NCBI GenBank assembly: GCA_965261945.1
Contig: CBDHEF010000001.1
Span: 310,001-374,000, forward strand
Source of the DNA: VXOI01 sp965261945
GTDB taxonomy: Bacteria; Chloroflexota; Dehalococcoidia; Lucifugimonadales; UBA3495
Direction: 5' to 3'
Length of the DNA: 64,000 nucleotides
Made by a program: the position numbers and the translations under genes. How positions within the stretch are numbered: the first letter of the stretch is position 1; the number at the start of each line of letters is the position of its first letter. Below the pieces are notes generated by a model. It worked only from the letters and a program-made list of their open reading frames with translations. It was not told the origin of the DNA and did not search any database. Of the stretch, positions 23,395 through 31,995 are shown in pieces.

Positions 23395-24186
23395 CTATCC
23401 CCGCAAACGGCGTAGCTCCTCCCGCAGCCGCGCCACTTCCGCCTGCGCCGCGTCCCGCTCGGCGGCGGTTTGGTCCCGTTCTGCCTCTGATGCTAGGCGC
23501 GCGTTGCGCTCAGCGTCCCGCTCCGCTGCCGTTTGCTGATGGGCGGCGCGCTCCTCGCCGATGCTGTGCAGGTAGTTGCCGGTTTTGCGGTCGTAATACA
23601 GCAGCCGCCGGTCCTTGACGCACAGACACAGGTCTAGCGCCGGGCTGTAGCCCCATACCATCCCGTCCGGTTCGGTGGTCAGTTCGATGGGCAGATACGC
23701 CCCATCCGCCAGAATGTCGCCGGCCAGCGGATAGCCGTAATAGTCGCCGCCGCTGGGGTCGAAGCGCCAGTATTCGCCGATTCCAATGCGGGCGTACCGG
23801 CCGGGTTTGACGCGCAGGTCGGTGCGGTAGGTAGTTGGAGAGGCGATTTCCAGGGCAAAGTCCGGTGGTTTGCCCGCCTCATCTATGATGTACCCTTGCC
23901 GACCCAGCACGGATTCCCGGTCTACATCGAAAACGATGTAGACGTCGGGGCGCACCCGGCGACGGGTAAGGTCGTTGGGGTCGTAGAAAACGTAACCGCC
24001 CGTATCCACCAGCGTACCGGGCTGGCCGGAGAAGTGGTCGCGGAGCAGATGGCCGGATTCATCAATGGGTTCGGCTTGCAGCATACTTTCCCGCGCGTAC
24101 TCAGGTTGAGGGCAGATGAAGCCCTCGGGCAAAATTTTCCGGTAGGGCAGGACCGAAGCGGCGGGTTTGGACACTCTGGAGGTCAT
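23395..24186 (-). CDS. Uma2-family (DUF820) PD-(D/E)xK nuclease-like protein with coiled-coil tail
   Basis: 263 residues from the ATG at 24186. The Uma2 core is recognisable: RRVRPDVYIVFDVDR (first acidic residue), DFALEIASPTTYRTD with the E-x-x-S block that precedes the fold's core strand, YARIGIGEYWRFDPSG, and DLCLCVKDRRLLYYD. From about residue 205 a heptad-like run of E/A/R (AERDAERNARLASEAERDQT and onward) forms a coiled coil. Uma2 proteins are abundant in cyanobacteria and chloroflexi; their role is unresolved. Divergent from the DUF4268 gene. Confidence 0.78.
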   Translation of the reverse strand: MTSRVSKPAASVLPYRKILPEGFICPQPEYARESMLQAEPIDESGHLLRDHFSGQPGTLVDTGGYVFYDPNDLTRRRVRPDVYIVFDVDRESVLGRQGYIIDEAGKPPDFALEIASPTTYRTDLRVKPGRYARIGIGEYWRFDPSGGDYYGYPLAGDILADGAYLPIELTTEPDGMVWGYSPALDLCLCVKDRRLLYYDRKTGNYLHSIGEERAAHQQTAAERDAERNARLASEAERDQTAAERDAAQAEVARLREELRRLRG

Positions 24187-24271
24187 AACGGGCCTCGCGC
24201 CACGCGACAGGGTAGGGTGGAGTAGGTAGGCTTTGAGCAGATGATAGCAAAAGAAACGGCGGCAGGAAAAC

Positions 24272-24317
24272 TCGCAGCGTGTTGAATCGGATAGTCGCAG
24301 CGTGTTGAATCGGATAG
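24272..24317. repeat. 23-bp tandem repeat x2
   Basis: TCGCAGCGTGTTGAATCGGA plus TAG, twice in tandem, in the divergent region between the Uma2 gene and the DUF4268 gene. Confidence 0.85.
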
Positions 24318-24365
24318 TTTGGTAGAATGAAAACATTCTGAGTCATTGAGCAAGGCAGGCCGGAG

Positions 24366-25730
24366 TTGGATACGCAAAACCCGGACATAATGGAGCTTAT
24401 CGCCGCCGCGCCGTGGCGGGAAGCGGTCACATACCGCGAAACCTGGCCCCACGAATACGTCGTAATCCAGAAAGACGGCCAGCAGAAGTTGCTGGCGGAG
24501 TTCTGCCGGCGCGTCCTGCAAGGCGAGGGCGTCGAGGGCCATTTCTTCCACCAGACGCGCCCATACCTGTTCCTGGGTGGGTACAAGTATTGGGTGATGG
24601 ACGAGGTCGAAAATATAGACCCCCAAACCTACGACAGCGTCCTGAACCGCGCCCTGCTGTTCAAAGACCGCCGCGACTTCATTATCCGGCAGGGCGACAC
24701 CGCCAAGCGAGAGGAGCAGACAGCGATGGCAACGCAACCGTTGGGGAGAATCAGCGAAGTGCCAATAGAACAGATTTGGCCCCATGAGGCCCATAACTTC
24801 ACGATATGGCTGGCCAAACCGGAAGGCTTGGAATTATTGGGCAACGCACTGGAGTTGGTCAATCCAGAAGCCTCAGTGGGTCAATTCCGGCTAGATATTC
24901 TGGCTAAGGGAAAAGGGCCAGACGGGCGAAACGTAGCCATCGAAAACCAAATTTGGTGGAGCAACCATAAACACCTAGGCCAGCTACTGACTTATGCGGC
25001 GGGGGTAAAGGCTGGTGTTGTGGTATGGATAGCCAGGGAGTTCACGGACGAACACAGAGCTGCTATCGAGTGGCTCAACCAATGTACGGCTGATCAGTTT
25101 GAGTTCTATGCGGTTGAGATTCACGCGGTCAGGATTGGAGATTCCATCCCTGCCCCGGAATTTCGCGTAAAGGCTTCCCCGGATGGCTGGCCGAAGGAAA
25201 AGCGGTACGCGCCAACTGCCCCATCGCCCGAAAACGAGCGGTATGCTGCCTTCTTTCAACGCATGATGGACGACTTGCAGGAATTGGGATTTACCCAAGA
25301 GATTGAGGCAGATGCAGAGCGCTATCTGGACCTGGATTCTGGACTGGCAATTGAAGGTTATGAAGAGTGGGTCTACTACGGAGTTTGCCTCGACGACTGG
25401 TATGGAGTCCCTTCAACGCAAGCCTATGGGAAGGCTTGGGTATACCTGTGGATTAGAGGGAGAAAGGACTTCATCAACCAGACGTTTGAGCTAGTGAAAG
25501 AGGAATTTGCAGAAATCAACGCCGAATTCGGGACAGAATTGGATTGGTGGCGCATAGATCGCCGGTGGAATATCGCGGCTGTCCGTATTGAAGAAATGGA
25601 TTGCTGCATTGACGACCCGCCCGCCAAGCAAGACGAAATCCGCGCTTGGATGCTCGAAACCCTGCCCGAGTTCAGGGAGGTCTTCAACCCCCGATTGGAG
25701 AGAATCCTCGCCGAATTGGATGCGGAGTAA
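24366..25730 (+). CDS. DUF4268-domain PD-(D/E)xK nuclease-like fusion protein
   Basis: 454 residues in three parts. Residues 1-110 form an unrecognised domain (PHEYVVIQKDGQQKLLAEFC, RPYLFLGGYKYWVMDEVENI). Residues 125-250 are nuclease-like: FRLDILAKGK, then VAIENQIWWSNHKHLGQLLT, the D...ExQ core of this family. The rest is a DUF4268 domain (YAAFFQRMMDDLQELG; WVYLWIRGRKDFINQTFELV; LDWWRIDRRWNIAAVRI). The internal ATG before ATQPLGRISEV suggests that two genes were fused. The start is TTG at 24366; ATG at 24390 is possible. It ends 3 bp before a Uma2 gene, with which it likely forms an operon. Confidence 0.7.
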   Translation: MDTQNPDIMELIAAAPWREAVTYRETWPHEYVVIQKDGQQKLLAEFCRRVLQGEGVEGHFFHQTRPYLFLGGYKYWVMDEVENIDPQTYDSVLNRALLFKDRRDFIIRQGDTAKREEQTAMATQPLGRISEVPIEQIWPHEAHNFTIWLAKPEGLELLGNALELVNPEASVGQFRLDILAKGKGPDGRNVAIENQIWWSNHKHLGQLLTYAAGVKAGVVVWIAREFTDEHRAAIEWLNQCTADQFEFYAVEIHAVRIGDSIPAPEFRVKASPDGWPKEKRYAPTAPSPENERYAAFFQRMMDDLQELGFTQEIEADAERYLDLDSGLAIEGYEEWVYYGVCLDDWYGVPSTQAYGKAWVYLWIRGRKDFINQTFELVKEEFAEINAEFGTELDWWRIDRRWNIAAVRIEEMDCCIDDPPAKQDEIRAWMLETLPEFREVFNPRLERILAELDAE

Positions 25731-25733
25731 GTT

Positions 25734-26336
25734 ATGGCGACGCTGAAACCGCGCACTGGGGCCCGGCTGTCCGTCGAAGAGTTCCTGGAATTGCCGGACA
25801 CTTTCGACAAGTGCAAGCTGGAACTGGACGAGGGAGAGCTGTACATAATGCCGCGGCCACGAACCGGACACCAGTTTTTGCAAGGCGAACTAATCTGGCA
25901 TTTCAAAGGATACGTCAATGGATTCGACGATCCGCCAGCCGAAGTGCTGCACGATGTCATTGTCGCGCTGTCGCTGGAGAGCCGAGTACTCCTCTCGCCT
26001 GACCTCGTAATCATCCTGCAAGGCGGCAGAGCGGTCGTTACCGACCGGATGGTCGAGGGCCCGCCGGACATCGTGGTGGAAATCCTGTCCTCCGACCGCA
26101 ACCGCGACCTGGTGCGCAAGCGGCGGCTGTATGCCGAGGCCGGCGTCCCCGAATACTGGATTTTCGACCCTCGCGGGGACACCGCTACGTTGCTGGAACT
26201 GCGCGACGGCCAGTATGTCGAGCGGGCCATGCTGGGCGCCGCCGATACCCTGACCACGCCGCTGCTGCCCGGCCTCGCCATCCCGCTGGCCGAGGTGTTC
26301 CGCCATCGCCGCCGCCCGGCGCGGGATGTGCAGTGA
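25734..26336 (+). CDS. Uma2-family nuclease-like protein, tandem copy 1
   Basis: 200 residues. Uma2 blocks: RLSVEEFLELPDTFDKCKLE, DEGELYIMPRPRTGHQFLQG, LLSPDLVIILQGG, GPPDIVVEILSSDRNRDLVR (core D...ExS) and AEAGVPEYWIFDPRG. It begins 3 bp after the DUF4268 gene, with GGAG in that gene's last codons serving as ribosome site. It is about 95 percent like copy 2 by eye. Confidence 0.82.
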   Translation: MATLKPRTGARLSVEEFLELPDTFDKCKLELDEGELYIMPRPRTGHQFLQGELIWHFKGYVNGFDDPPAEVLHDVIVALSLESRVLLSPDLVIILQGGRAVVTDRMVEGPPDIVVEILSSDRNRDLVRKRRLYAEAGVPEYWIFDPRGDTATLLELRDGQYVERAMLGAADTLTTPLLPGLAIPLAEVFRHRRRPARDVQ

Positions 26337-26344
26337 CCTTGCCC

Positions 26345-26430
26345 GAATGCTGGAGACCCTGCCCGAGTTCAGGGAGGTCTTCAACCCTCGTCTGGAGAAA
26401 ATCCTCGCCGAATTGGATACGGAGTAAGTT
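26345..26430 (+). pseudogene. duplicated 3' end of the DUF4268 gene
   Basis: This fragment encodes MLETLPEFREVFNPRLEKIL then AELDTE and a stop, repeating the last 27 residues of the protein ending at 25730. It is the left edge of a tandem duplication that also copied the Uma2 gene and preserved its ribosome site. Confidence 0.85.
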
Positions 26431-27033
26431 ATGGCGACGCTGAAACCGCGCACTGGGGCCCGGCTGTCCGTCGAAGAGTTCCTGGAATTGCCGGACACTT
26501 TCGACAAGCGCAAGATGGAACTGGACGAGGGAGAGCTGTACATAATGCCGCGGCCACGAACCGGACACCAGTTTTTGCAACTCAGATTAGGTGGTTACTT
26601 CGACAGATACCTGGACGAATTCGACGATCCGCCAGCCGAGGTGCTGCACGATGTCATCGTCGCGCTGTCGCTGGAGAGCCGCATACTCCTCTCGCCCGAC
26701 CTTGTAATCATCCTGCAAGGCGGCAGGGCGGTTGTTACCGACCGGATGGTCGAGGGCCCGCCAGACATCGTGGTGGAAATCCTGTCCTCCAACCGCAACC
26801 GCGACCTGGTGCGCAAGCGGCGGCTGTATGCCGAGGCCGGCGTCCCCGAATACTGGATTTTCGACCCTCGCGGGGACACCGCTACGTTGCTGGAACTGCG
26901 CGACGGCCAGTATGTCGAGCGGGCCGTGCTGGACGCCGCCGATACCCTGACCACGCCGCTGCTGCCCGGCCTCGTCATCCCGCTGGCGGACGTGTTCCGC
27001 CACCGCCGCCGCCCGGCGCGGGACGAACGGTGA
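26431..27033 (+). CDS. Uma2-family nuclease-like protein, tandem copy 2
   Basis: 200 residues, offset from copy 1 by exactly 697 bp. Most differences cluster in a short stretch after HQFLQ (LRLGGYFDRYLDEFDDPP versus GELIWHFKGYVNGFDDPP), which suggests local gene conversion or selection. The core motif reads GPPDIVVEILSSNRNRDLVR, with Asp to Asn next to the active-site strand compared with copy 1. Confidence 0.82.
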   Translation: MATLKPRTGARLSVEEFLELPDTFDKRKMELDEGELYIMPRPRTGHQFLQLRLGGYFDRYLDEFDDPPAEVLHDVIVALSLESRILLSPDLVIILQGGRAVVTDRMVEGPPDIVVEILSSNRNRDLVRKRRLYAEAGVPEYWIFDPRGDTATLLELRDGQYVERAVLDAADTLTTPLLPGLVIPLADVFRHRRRPARDER

Positions 27034-27100
27034 CCGCCGGGCAGCGCGATTGCCCCAACTGAGCCGGAAGAACGAAACTGCCCGCTCCGGCACCCTGCTG

Positions 27101-27148
27101 TATAATGCGGCCACCACAGCCCACAGCCCACAGCCCACAGCCCACAGC
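27101..27148 (+). promoter_or_regulatory. polA promoter -10 and 7-bp microsatellite leader
   Basis: TATAAT at 27101-27106 lies 57 bp before the polA start; the -35 region is weak. Five copies of the 7-mer CCACAGC (27114-27148) follow, in the probable 5' leader. Such arrays change length by slippage. Confidence 0.6.
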
Positions 27149-27163
27149 CGCCGAGGTGCCGCC

Positions 27164-29917
27164 ATGACCATGCCTCTCTTTCCCCAGGAGCGCCAGCCCC
27201 TGCTGATGATCATGGACGGCCATGCGATGGTGCATCGCTCCTTCCGCGCCATCTCGCAGCAGCGCAACCTGACCAGCAGCGCCACCGGGGAGGACACCAC
27301 CGGCGTCTACGGCTTCGCCAACGTGTTTCTTCGCGCGTTGCAGGAGTGGAACCCGGCCTACTGCGCCATCGCCTTCGACACCTCGGCGCCCACCTTCCGG
27401 CACATTGAGTTCGAGGAATACAAGGCCCAGCGTCCGCCGACGCCCCCGGAACTGCGCCCGCAGTTCGACCGGGTGAAGCAGCTTATGACGGCCTTCGGCG
27501 TTCCGGTATTCGAGCTGGACGGCTGGGAGGCCGACGACGTAATCGGCACCCTGACCAAACAGGCAGAAGAAGCGGGCATTGACTCGGTGGTCCTCACGGG
27601 CGACCGAGACACCTTCCAGCTCATCTCCCCCCGTGTGCGCGTTGACCTGGCCTCCAGCATCCAGGACCGGCGGGTGTACGACGAGGCGGAGCTGGCCGAG
27701 CGCTACTCCGGCCTGACTGCTGCCCAGCAGCCCGACTTCAAGGCTCTGGTGGGCGACACTTCCGACAACATCCCCGGCGTTCCCAAGGTGGGCGAGAAAC
27801 GGGCCGCCGCGCTCCTTGGCGAGTACCGCGACCTGGAGGGAATCTACGAAAGCCTGGACGCGGTGAAACCCCCAAGCGTCAAGACTGCGCTCGGCGAGAA
27901 CCAGGAGAGGGCCTTCGAGAACCGCCGCCTTATGACCATAGACCGCGAGGCCCCGGTTAAGCTCGACCTGGAGACGTGCCGCTTCTGGCGTTACGACCGC
28001 CGCGACGTTGTGGCGTTGCTAACTGAGTTGGAGTTTTTCAGTGTCGTTTCCCGCGTTCCCCATCCCGACGGCGCCGACACCACCGAGGCCGACGCTGACC
28101 GGGAACCTGAGCAGGAAACCGATTACACCGTGGTGCTGACACAAGGGCAATTGGACTCGATGATTGCCGCGATCGAGGAAACGGGCAGCTTCGCTTTCGA
28201 TACCGAGACCACCTCCCTCGACGCCATGCGCGCCCAACTGGTGGGGCTGTCCTTCGCCACCGCGCCGGGCCGCGCCTGGTACGTGCCCGTCGGCCACGCC
28301 GAAGGGGAGCAGTTGCCGATGGAGTCCGTCCTGGCCGCCGTGCGCCCGCTTTTCGAGTCGCCGGACATCGCCAAGTGCGCCCACAACGCTAACTACGACA
28401 TGACCGTGCTGGCCAACCACGGCGTCAGGTTCGCCAACGTGGACTTCGATACCATGATCGCTGCTCACCTGCTGGGCCGCAGCTACAACCAGCTTGGCCT
28501 CAAGGAGCTTTCGCTGAACGAATTGGGCCATGAGATGACCCAGATCACGGAACTCATCGGCCGCGGCCGCAAGCAGGTGACCTTCGACAAGGTTGATATC
28601 GCCGTGGCCGCCGACTACGCGGCCGCCGATGCCGATATGACTCTCCGCTTGCAAGAGACCTTCGAGCCGCAAGTGCAGCGAGAAGACCTGCGGGGGCTGA
28701 TGGACGACGCCGAGTTGGCCCTTTTGCCAGTGCTGGTAACCATGCAGAGGCACGGCATCAAAATGGACGCCGGAGTGCTGCACGAGATGTCCGCCGATAT
28801 GTTCCGGCAGATGAGAGAAATCGAGGCCGGCATCTACGGTTCCGTCGGCCACGAGGTGAACCTGAACTCCCCCCCACAGTTGAGCGACCTGCTGTTCAGG
28901 GAGTTGAGCCTGCCCCGCACCAAGCGCACCAAGACCGGCCACTACTCCACCGACGCCAACTCGCTGGAATCGCTGAAAGGAATGCACCCGGTGGTGGACC
29001 AGATTCTCGAATACCGGCAGGTCGCCAAGCTCAAGTCCACCTATGTTGACGCCCTGCCCGACATGGTGAACCCGGTGACCGGCAGGGTGCATACCAGCTA
29101 CAACCAGACCGGGTCGGCCACCGGACGCATATCCAGCAGCGACCCCAACCTCCAGAACATCCCCATCCGCACCGAGGTTGGCCGCCAGGTGCGCCGGGCC
29201 TTCGTCGCCGAGAGCGCGCCCGACTGGCAGCTATTCTCCGCCGACTACTCGCAGATTGAACTGCGGGTGCTGGCCCATATGTCCCAGGACCCGGCGCTGC
29301 TGGAAGCCTTCCGGCGAGGTGAGGACATCCATTCCGCCACTGCATCCCTGATGTTCGAGGTCCCGCTGAACGAAGTGGACTCGGATATGCGCCGCATCGC
29401 CAAGGTGCTGAACTTCGGCGTAATCTATGGCCTTTCGGCTCACGGCATTATGCAGCAGACGGGCTTCAGCCGTGACCGGGGAAAGGAATTCATAGATACC
29501 TACTTCGCCAAGTACCCCGGAATCAACGAGTACCTGGAGAAGGTCAAGGCGCAAGCCCGCGCCGACCTGTACGTGGAGACCGCGCTAGGCCGCCGCCGGT
29601 ACCTGGCCGACATCAACAGCCCCAACTTCAACACCCGCGGCGGCGCCGAGCGGATGGCTATCAATATGCCCATTCAAGGCACCGCCGCCGACATAATGAA
29701 GCTGGCGATGGTGCGAGTCCAGCGCCGCCTCGACGCCGAGGAAATGCGCACCAAGATGCTCCTTCAGGTACACGACGAGCTGGTCTTCGAGACCCCCCGA
29801 GAAGAGCTGGACGCCCTGCGCGACCTGGTGTTCGACGAAATGCCCGCCGCCATGAACCTCGACGTGACGCTGAAGGTGGACGCCAAGTGGGGCGACAACT
29901 GGGGCGATATGGAGTAG
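27164..29917 (+). CDS. polA: DNA polymerase I
   Basis: 917 residues. The N-terminal 5'-3' flap nuclease (to about residue 290) includes LTGDRDTFQLI and GVPKVGEKRAAALLGEY. The 3'-5' proofreading domain is intact: FDTETTSLD (Exo I), HNANYDMTVL (Exo II), YAAADADMTLRL (Exo III). The polymerase has motif A DYSQIELRVLAHMSQD, motif B RRIAKVLNFGVIYGLS and motif C QVHDELVFETP. It fills gaps and removes RNA primers in replication and repair. The ATG at 27164 has GAGG nine bases upstream. The next gene follows within 40 bp on the same strand. Confidence 0.96.
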   Translation: MTMPLFPQERQPLLMIMDGHAMVHRSFRAISQQRNLTSSATGEDTTGVYGFANVFLRALQEWNPAYCAIAFDTSAPTFRHIEFEEYKAQRPPTPPELRPQFDRVKQLMTAFGVPVFELDGWEADDVIGTLTKQAEEAGIDSVVLTGDRDTFQLISPRVRVDLASSIQDRRVYDEAELAERYSGLTAAQQPDFKALVGDTSDNIPGVPKVGEKRAAALLGEYRDLEGIYESLDAVKPPSVKTALGENQERAFENRRLMTIDREAPVKLDLETCRFWRYDRRDVVALLTELEFFSVVSRVPHPDGADTTEADADREPEQETDYTVVLTQGQLDSMIAAIEETGSFAFDTETTSLDAMRAQLVGLSFATAPGRAWYVPVGHAEGEQLPMESVLAAVRPLFESPDIAKCAHNANYDMTVLANHGVRFANVDFDTMIAAHLLGRSYNQLGLKELSLNELGHEMTQITELIGRGRKQVTFDKVDIAVAADYAAADADMTLRLQETFEPQVQREDLRGLMDDAELALLPVLVTMQRHGIKMDAGVLHEMSADMFRQMREIEAGIYGSVGHEVNLNSPPQLSDLLFRELSLPRTKRTKTGHYSTDANSLESLKGMHPVVDQILEYRQVAKLKSTYVDALPDMVNPVTGRVHTSYNQTGSATGRISSSDPNLQNIPIRTEVGRQVRRAFVAESAPDWQLFSADYSQIELRVLAHMSQDPALLEAFRRGEDIHSATASLMFEVPLNEVDSDMRRIAKVLNFGVIYGLSAHGIMQQTGFSRDRGKEFIDTYFAKYPGINEYLEKVKAQARADLYVETALGRRRYLADINSPNFNTRGGAERMAINMPIQGTAADIMKLAMVRVQRRLDAEEMRTKMLLQVHDELVFETPREELDALRDLVFDEMPAAMNLDVTLKVDAKWGDNWGDME

Positions 29918-29955
29918 GTTGGAAGTGTCTGGAGGAAACAATCAGGAGGACAGGT

Positions 29956-30315
29956 TTGGGGGCTACCGTAGTACAGGCAAGAGTATTCGGAGATTACGAA
30001 AGCAGGGAGTATGAGTTCATGGTGGACACCGGCTCTACTTTTCTGGCCCTCCCTCAAGAAGAAATTGAGGCGTTGGGTCTACGCAGGGCTCGCGGAACAG
30101 TCAAGCTGGTGAGCGCCACCGGACTGGTGGACGTAGAGACGTACTTTGCGGAAGGCGAGCTTATGGGGCAAGAGTTCGGCACGATGCTGATTCCTGCGCC
30201 CACGCCTCTGTTGGGCTACGAACTGCTGCAAAACCTGAGATTCAAGGTGAATCCGGTCACTCACCAGATTGAGAAAGTGCCGGACGGCGAAATACATCCG
30301 CCTTACCAGTTGTAA
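29956..30315 (+). CDS. retropepsin-like (clan AA) aspartic protease-fold protein 1
   Basis: 119 residues from a TTG at 29956, with AGGAGG six bases upstream. EFMVDTGSTFLALPQEEIEA holds the DTG catalytic motif of single-domain retropepsin-like proteins, and LLGYELLQNLRFKVNPVTHQ matches the conserved C-terminal block of the bacterial clan AA family. Active dimers would cleave protein; physiological targets are unknown. A close paralogue lies at 31630, the two flanking a PLD-nuclease gene pair. Confidence 0.8.
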   Translation: MGATVVQARVFGDYESREYEFMVDTGSTFLALPQEEIEALGLRRARGTVKLVSATGLVDVETYFAEGELMGQEFGTMLIPAPTPLLGYELLQNLRFKVNPVTHQIEKVPDGEIHPPYQL

Positions 30316-30486
30316 GCGATGCGGTTGGTATGTAACATATCCAACATATCCAACATATCAAAATAAGGAGGTAAATTAGCCTGGCCTTCACTTTAATGAA
30401 AGAAATATAAGTGGACCGCTGAGAGGATATGAAGTAACAGACAAAACAAGCTGAAGAGCCGATACATTGATTGAAGGTGGAGTAGT

Positions 30487-30738
30487 ATGTCTGTATTGAA
30501 ACGTGGTGCGCTGGTCAAGATGGTCAAGTGTATCGAAGAAGAACCACCGCCGCCATGCAATCCTGATGAGTTGGAAAACTGGTGCAACTTGGGATACTCG
30601 GCCCGGCCCGTCCAACAGCACGTGGGCGATACCGGCACAATTCAATTTGTGAACAGCAAAGGCGAAGTGAGCGTTTTGTTCGGCGATGAGGACGAACGAA
30701 TACTATTCCGTGAAGAGATTGAAATTCTCTCAAAGTAG
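30487..30738 (+). CDS. small SH3/KOW-like protein upstream of the PLD nuclease
   Basis: 83 residues. GDTGTIQFVNSKGEVSVLFG followed by DEDERILFREEIEIL looks like a small beta-barrel (SH3 or KOW type). Two cysteines occur in the N-terminal half. ATG at 30487 follows GGTGGAG. The upstream 170 bp (30316-30486) are AT-rich with a 9-bp CATATCCAA repeat and an orphan AGGAGG. The next gene follows after a short gap, so this may be its partner. Family not recognised. Confidence 0.6.
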   Translation: MSVLKRGALVKMVKCIEEEPPPPCNPDELENWCNLGYSARPVQQHVGDTGTIQFVNSKGEVSVLFGDEDERILFREEIEILSK

Positions 30739-30758
30739 TTTTGGAGGCGTGTTTGAGC

Positions 30759-31610
30759 ATGGACTTGATTAAGTCTCCTTGGAGCGATGTCTTCGCAAGG
30801 TTTGGTCGATCTGTCCAAAACCGGGCCATATTAGCTGCACCCTTCATTGGTTCTGGGCCTCTCTTGGAGTTGGCAGGCTCATTTGATCCAACTAAGCCAC
30901 CTCAAGTTGAACTGGCTACGAATCTGTCGGTGGATAGCTTGCTACAAGGGACAGTTGATTCGGAGGCCATTGCCAGTTTCTGTCGCTCGTTACCTGAAGT
31001 AGAAGTTCGGCACTTACCCGGCCTTCACGCAAAAGTATATGTTGCCGATGATCATTCGGCTATTATTACTTCGGGTAACCTAACCCAAGCATCTCTAAAT
31101 CGCAATTACGAGTATGGAGTCCATATCACTGAGAGAGCTTTGGTGCGGCAGGTAGCCGAAGATGTTCAACAGTATTCTTCCTTGGGTTCTCCGGTTACTC
31201 TAGCAGAATTAGACGAACTAACAGGAATTACAAAATCTCTGCGTTCCAAGTACACTGAGGTATTACAGACTTCTCGAGAAAAGGCTAGAAAAGAATACCA
31301 AGAAAGCATGGAATTGACTCGCGTCGCATTACTGAATTTGCGCGCAAAACCCGGAGAAACGACGCATTCTATTTTCGCCCGCACAATCTTGCATATACTT
31401 AGACGCGGACCTCTCTCCACCAGCGAGATGCAACCAATTATTCAATCTATACAGCCTGATATTTGTGATGATTCCATAGATCGCATCATCAATGGTGTGC
31501 ATTTTGGTAGAAAATCGAAACACATGGTGAGGAATTCTCAGGTGTATCTTAGGAGGCAAGGGCGTATAGAATTCAACCAGAAGAAATGGCGGCTGACTCG
31601 AATTGAGTAA
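30759..31610 (+). CDS. PLD-type nuclease-like protein
   Basis: 283 residues from the ATG at 30759; a TTG at 30753 is better placed relative to GGAGG (30742-30746). LHAKVYVADDHSAIITSGNL gives a single HxK(x4)D phospholipase-D motif near residue 92, so dimerisation would be needed for catalysis. YEYGVHITE follows, as in PLDc_2 nucleases. The second half is helical with a coiled region (SREKARKEYQESMELTRV) and a C-terminal winged-helix-like part. The AT-rich composition contrasts with its surroundings. PLD nucleases act in restriction and phage defence; that role is possible here but not shown. Confidence 0.68.
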   Translation: MDLIKSPWSDVFARFGRSVQNRAILAAPFIGSGPLLELAGSFDPTKPPQVELATNLSVDSLLQGTVDSEAIASFCRSLPEVEVRHLPGLHAKVYVADDHSAIITSGNLTQASLNRNYEYGVHITERALVRQVAEDVQQYSSLGSPVTLAELDELTGITKSLRSKYTEVLQTSREKARKEYQESMELTRVALLNLRAKPGETTHSIFARTILHILRRGPLSTSEMQPIIQSIQPDICDDSIDRIINGVHFGRKSKHMVRNSQVYLRRQGRIEFNQKKWRLTRIE

Positions 31611-31629
31611 ATACTGGGAGGTCTGTTCT

Positions 31630-31986
31630 TTGGGACTAACCGAAGTGCAAGCCACGATTATCGGCGGAAACGATACGAAGGAGTATAATTTCGTCGTGGA
31701 CACCGGGGCTACTTACTTGGGATTGCCGTTGGAGGAAATCCAGTCTCTTGGGCTCCAGTCGAGTACGGGCATTATCAGGGTTATGACCGTTACCGGAGTG
31801 GTCGAATTGGATTCCTATTTTGCAGTTGGCGAACTGAACGGCGAACGTTTCGGCGCGATGCTGATTCCTACCGCAGAGCCTTTACTGGGCTATGAGCTTT
31901 TGCAAAACCTGCGCTATAAGGTGAATCCGGTTACTCACGAAATCGAAAAGGTGCCTGACGATGAAAGGCACCCGCCGTTCCTTTAG
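31630..31986 (+). CDS. retropepsin-like (clan AA) aspartic protease-fold protein 2
   Basis: 118 residues from a TTG at 31630, with GGGAGG seven bases upstream. NFVVDTGATYLGLPLEEIQS carries the DTG motif, and LLGYELLQNLRYKVNPVTHE is almost identical to paralogue 1. Both paralogues use TTG starts and end in HPP plus a short tail. It ends 9 bp before the CitE-like start. Confidence 0.8.
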   Translation: MGLTEVQATIIGGNDTKEYNFVVDTGATYLGLPLEEIQSLGLQSSTGIIRVMTVTGVVELDSYFAVGELNGERFGAMLIPTAEPLLGYELLQNLRYKVNPVTHEIEKVPDDERHPPFL

Positions 31987-31995
31987 GTGATGATA

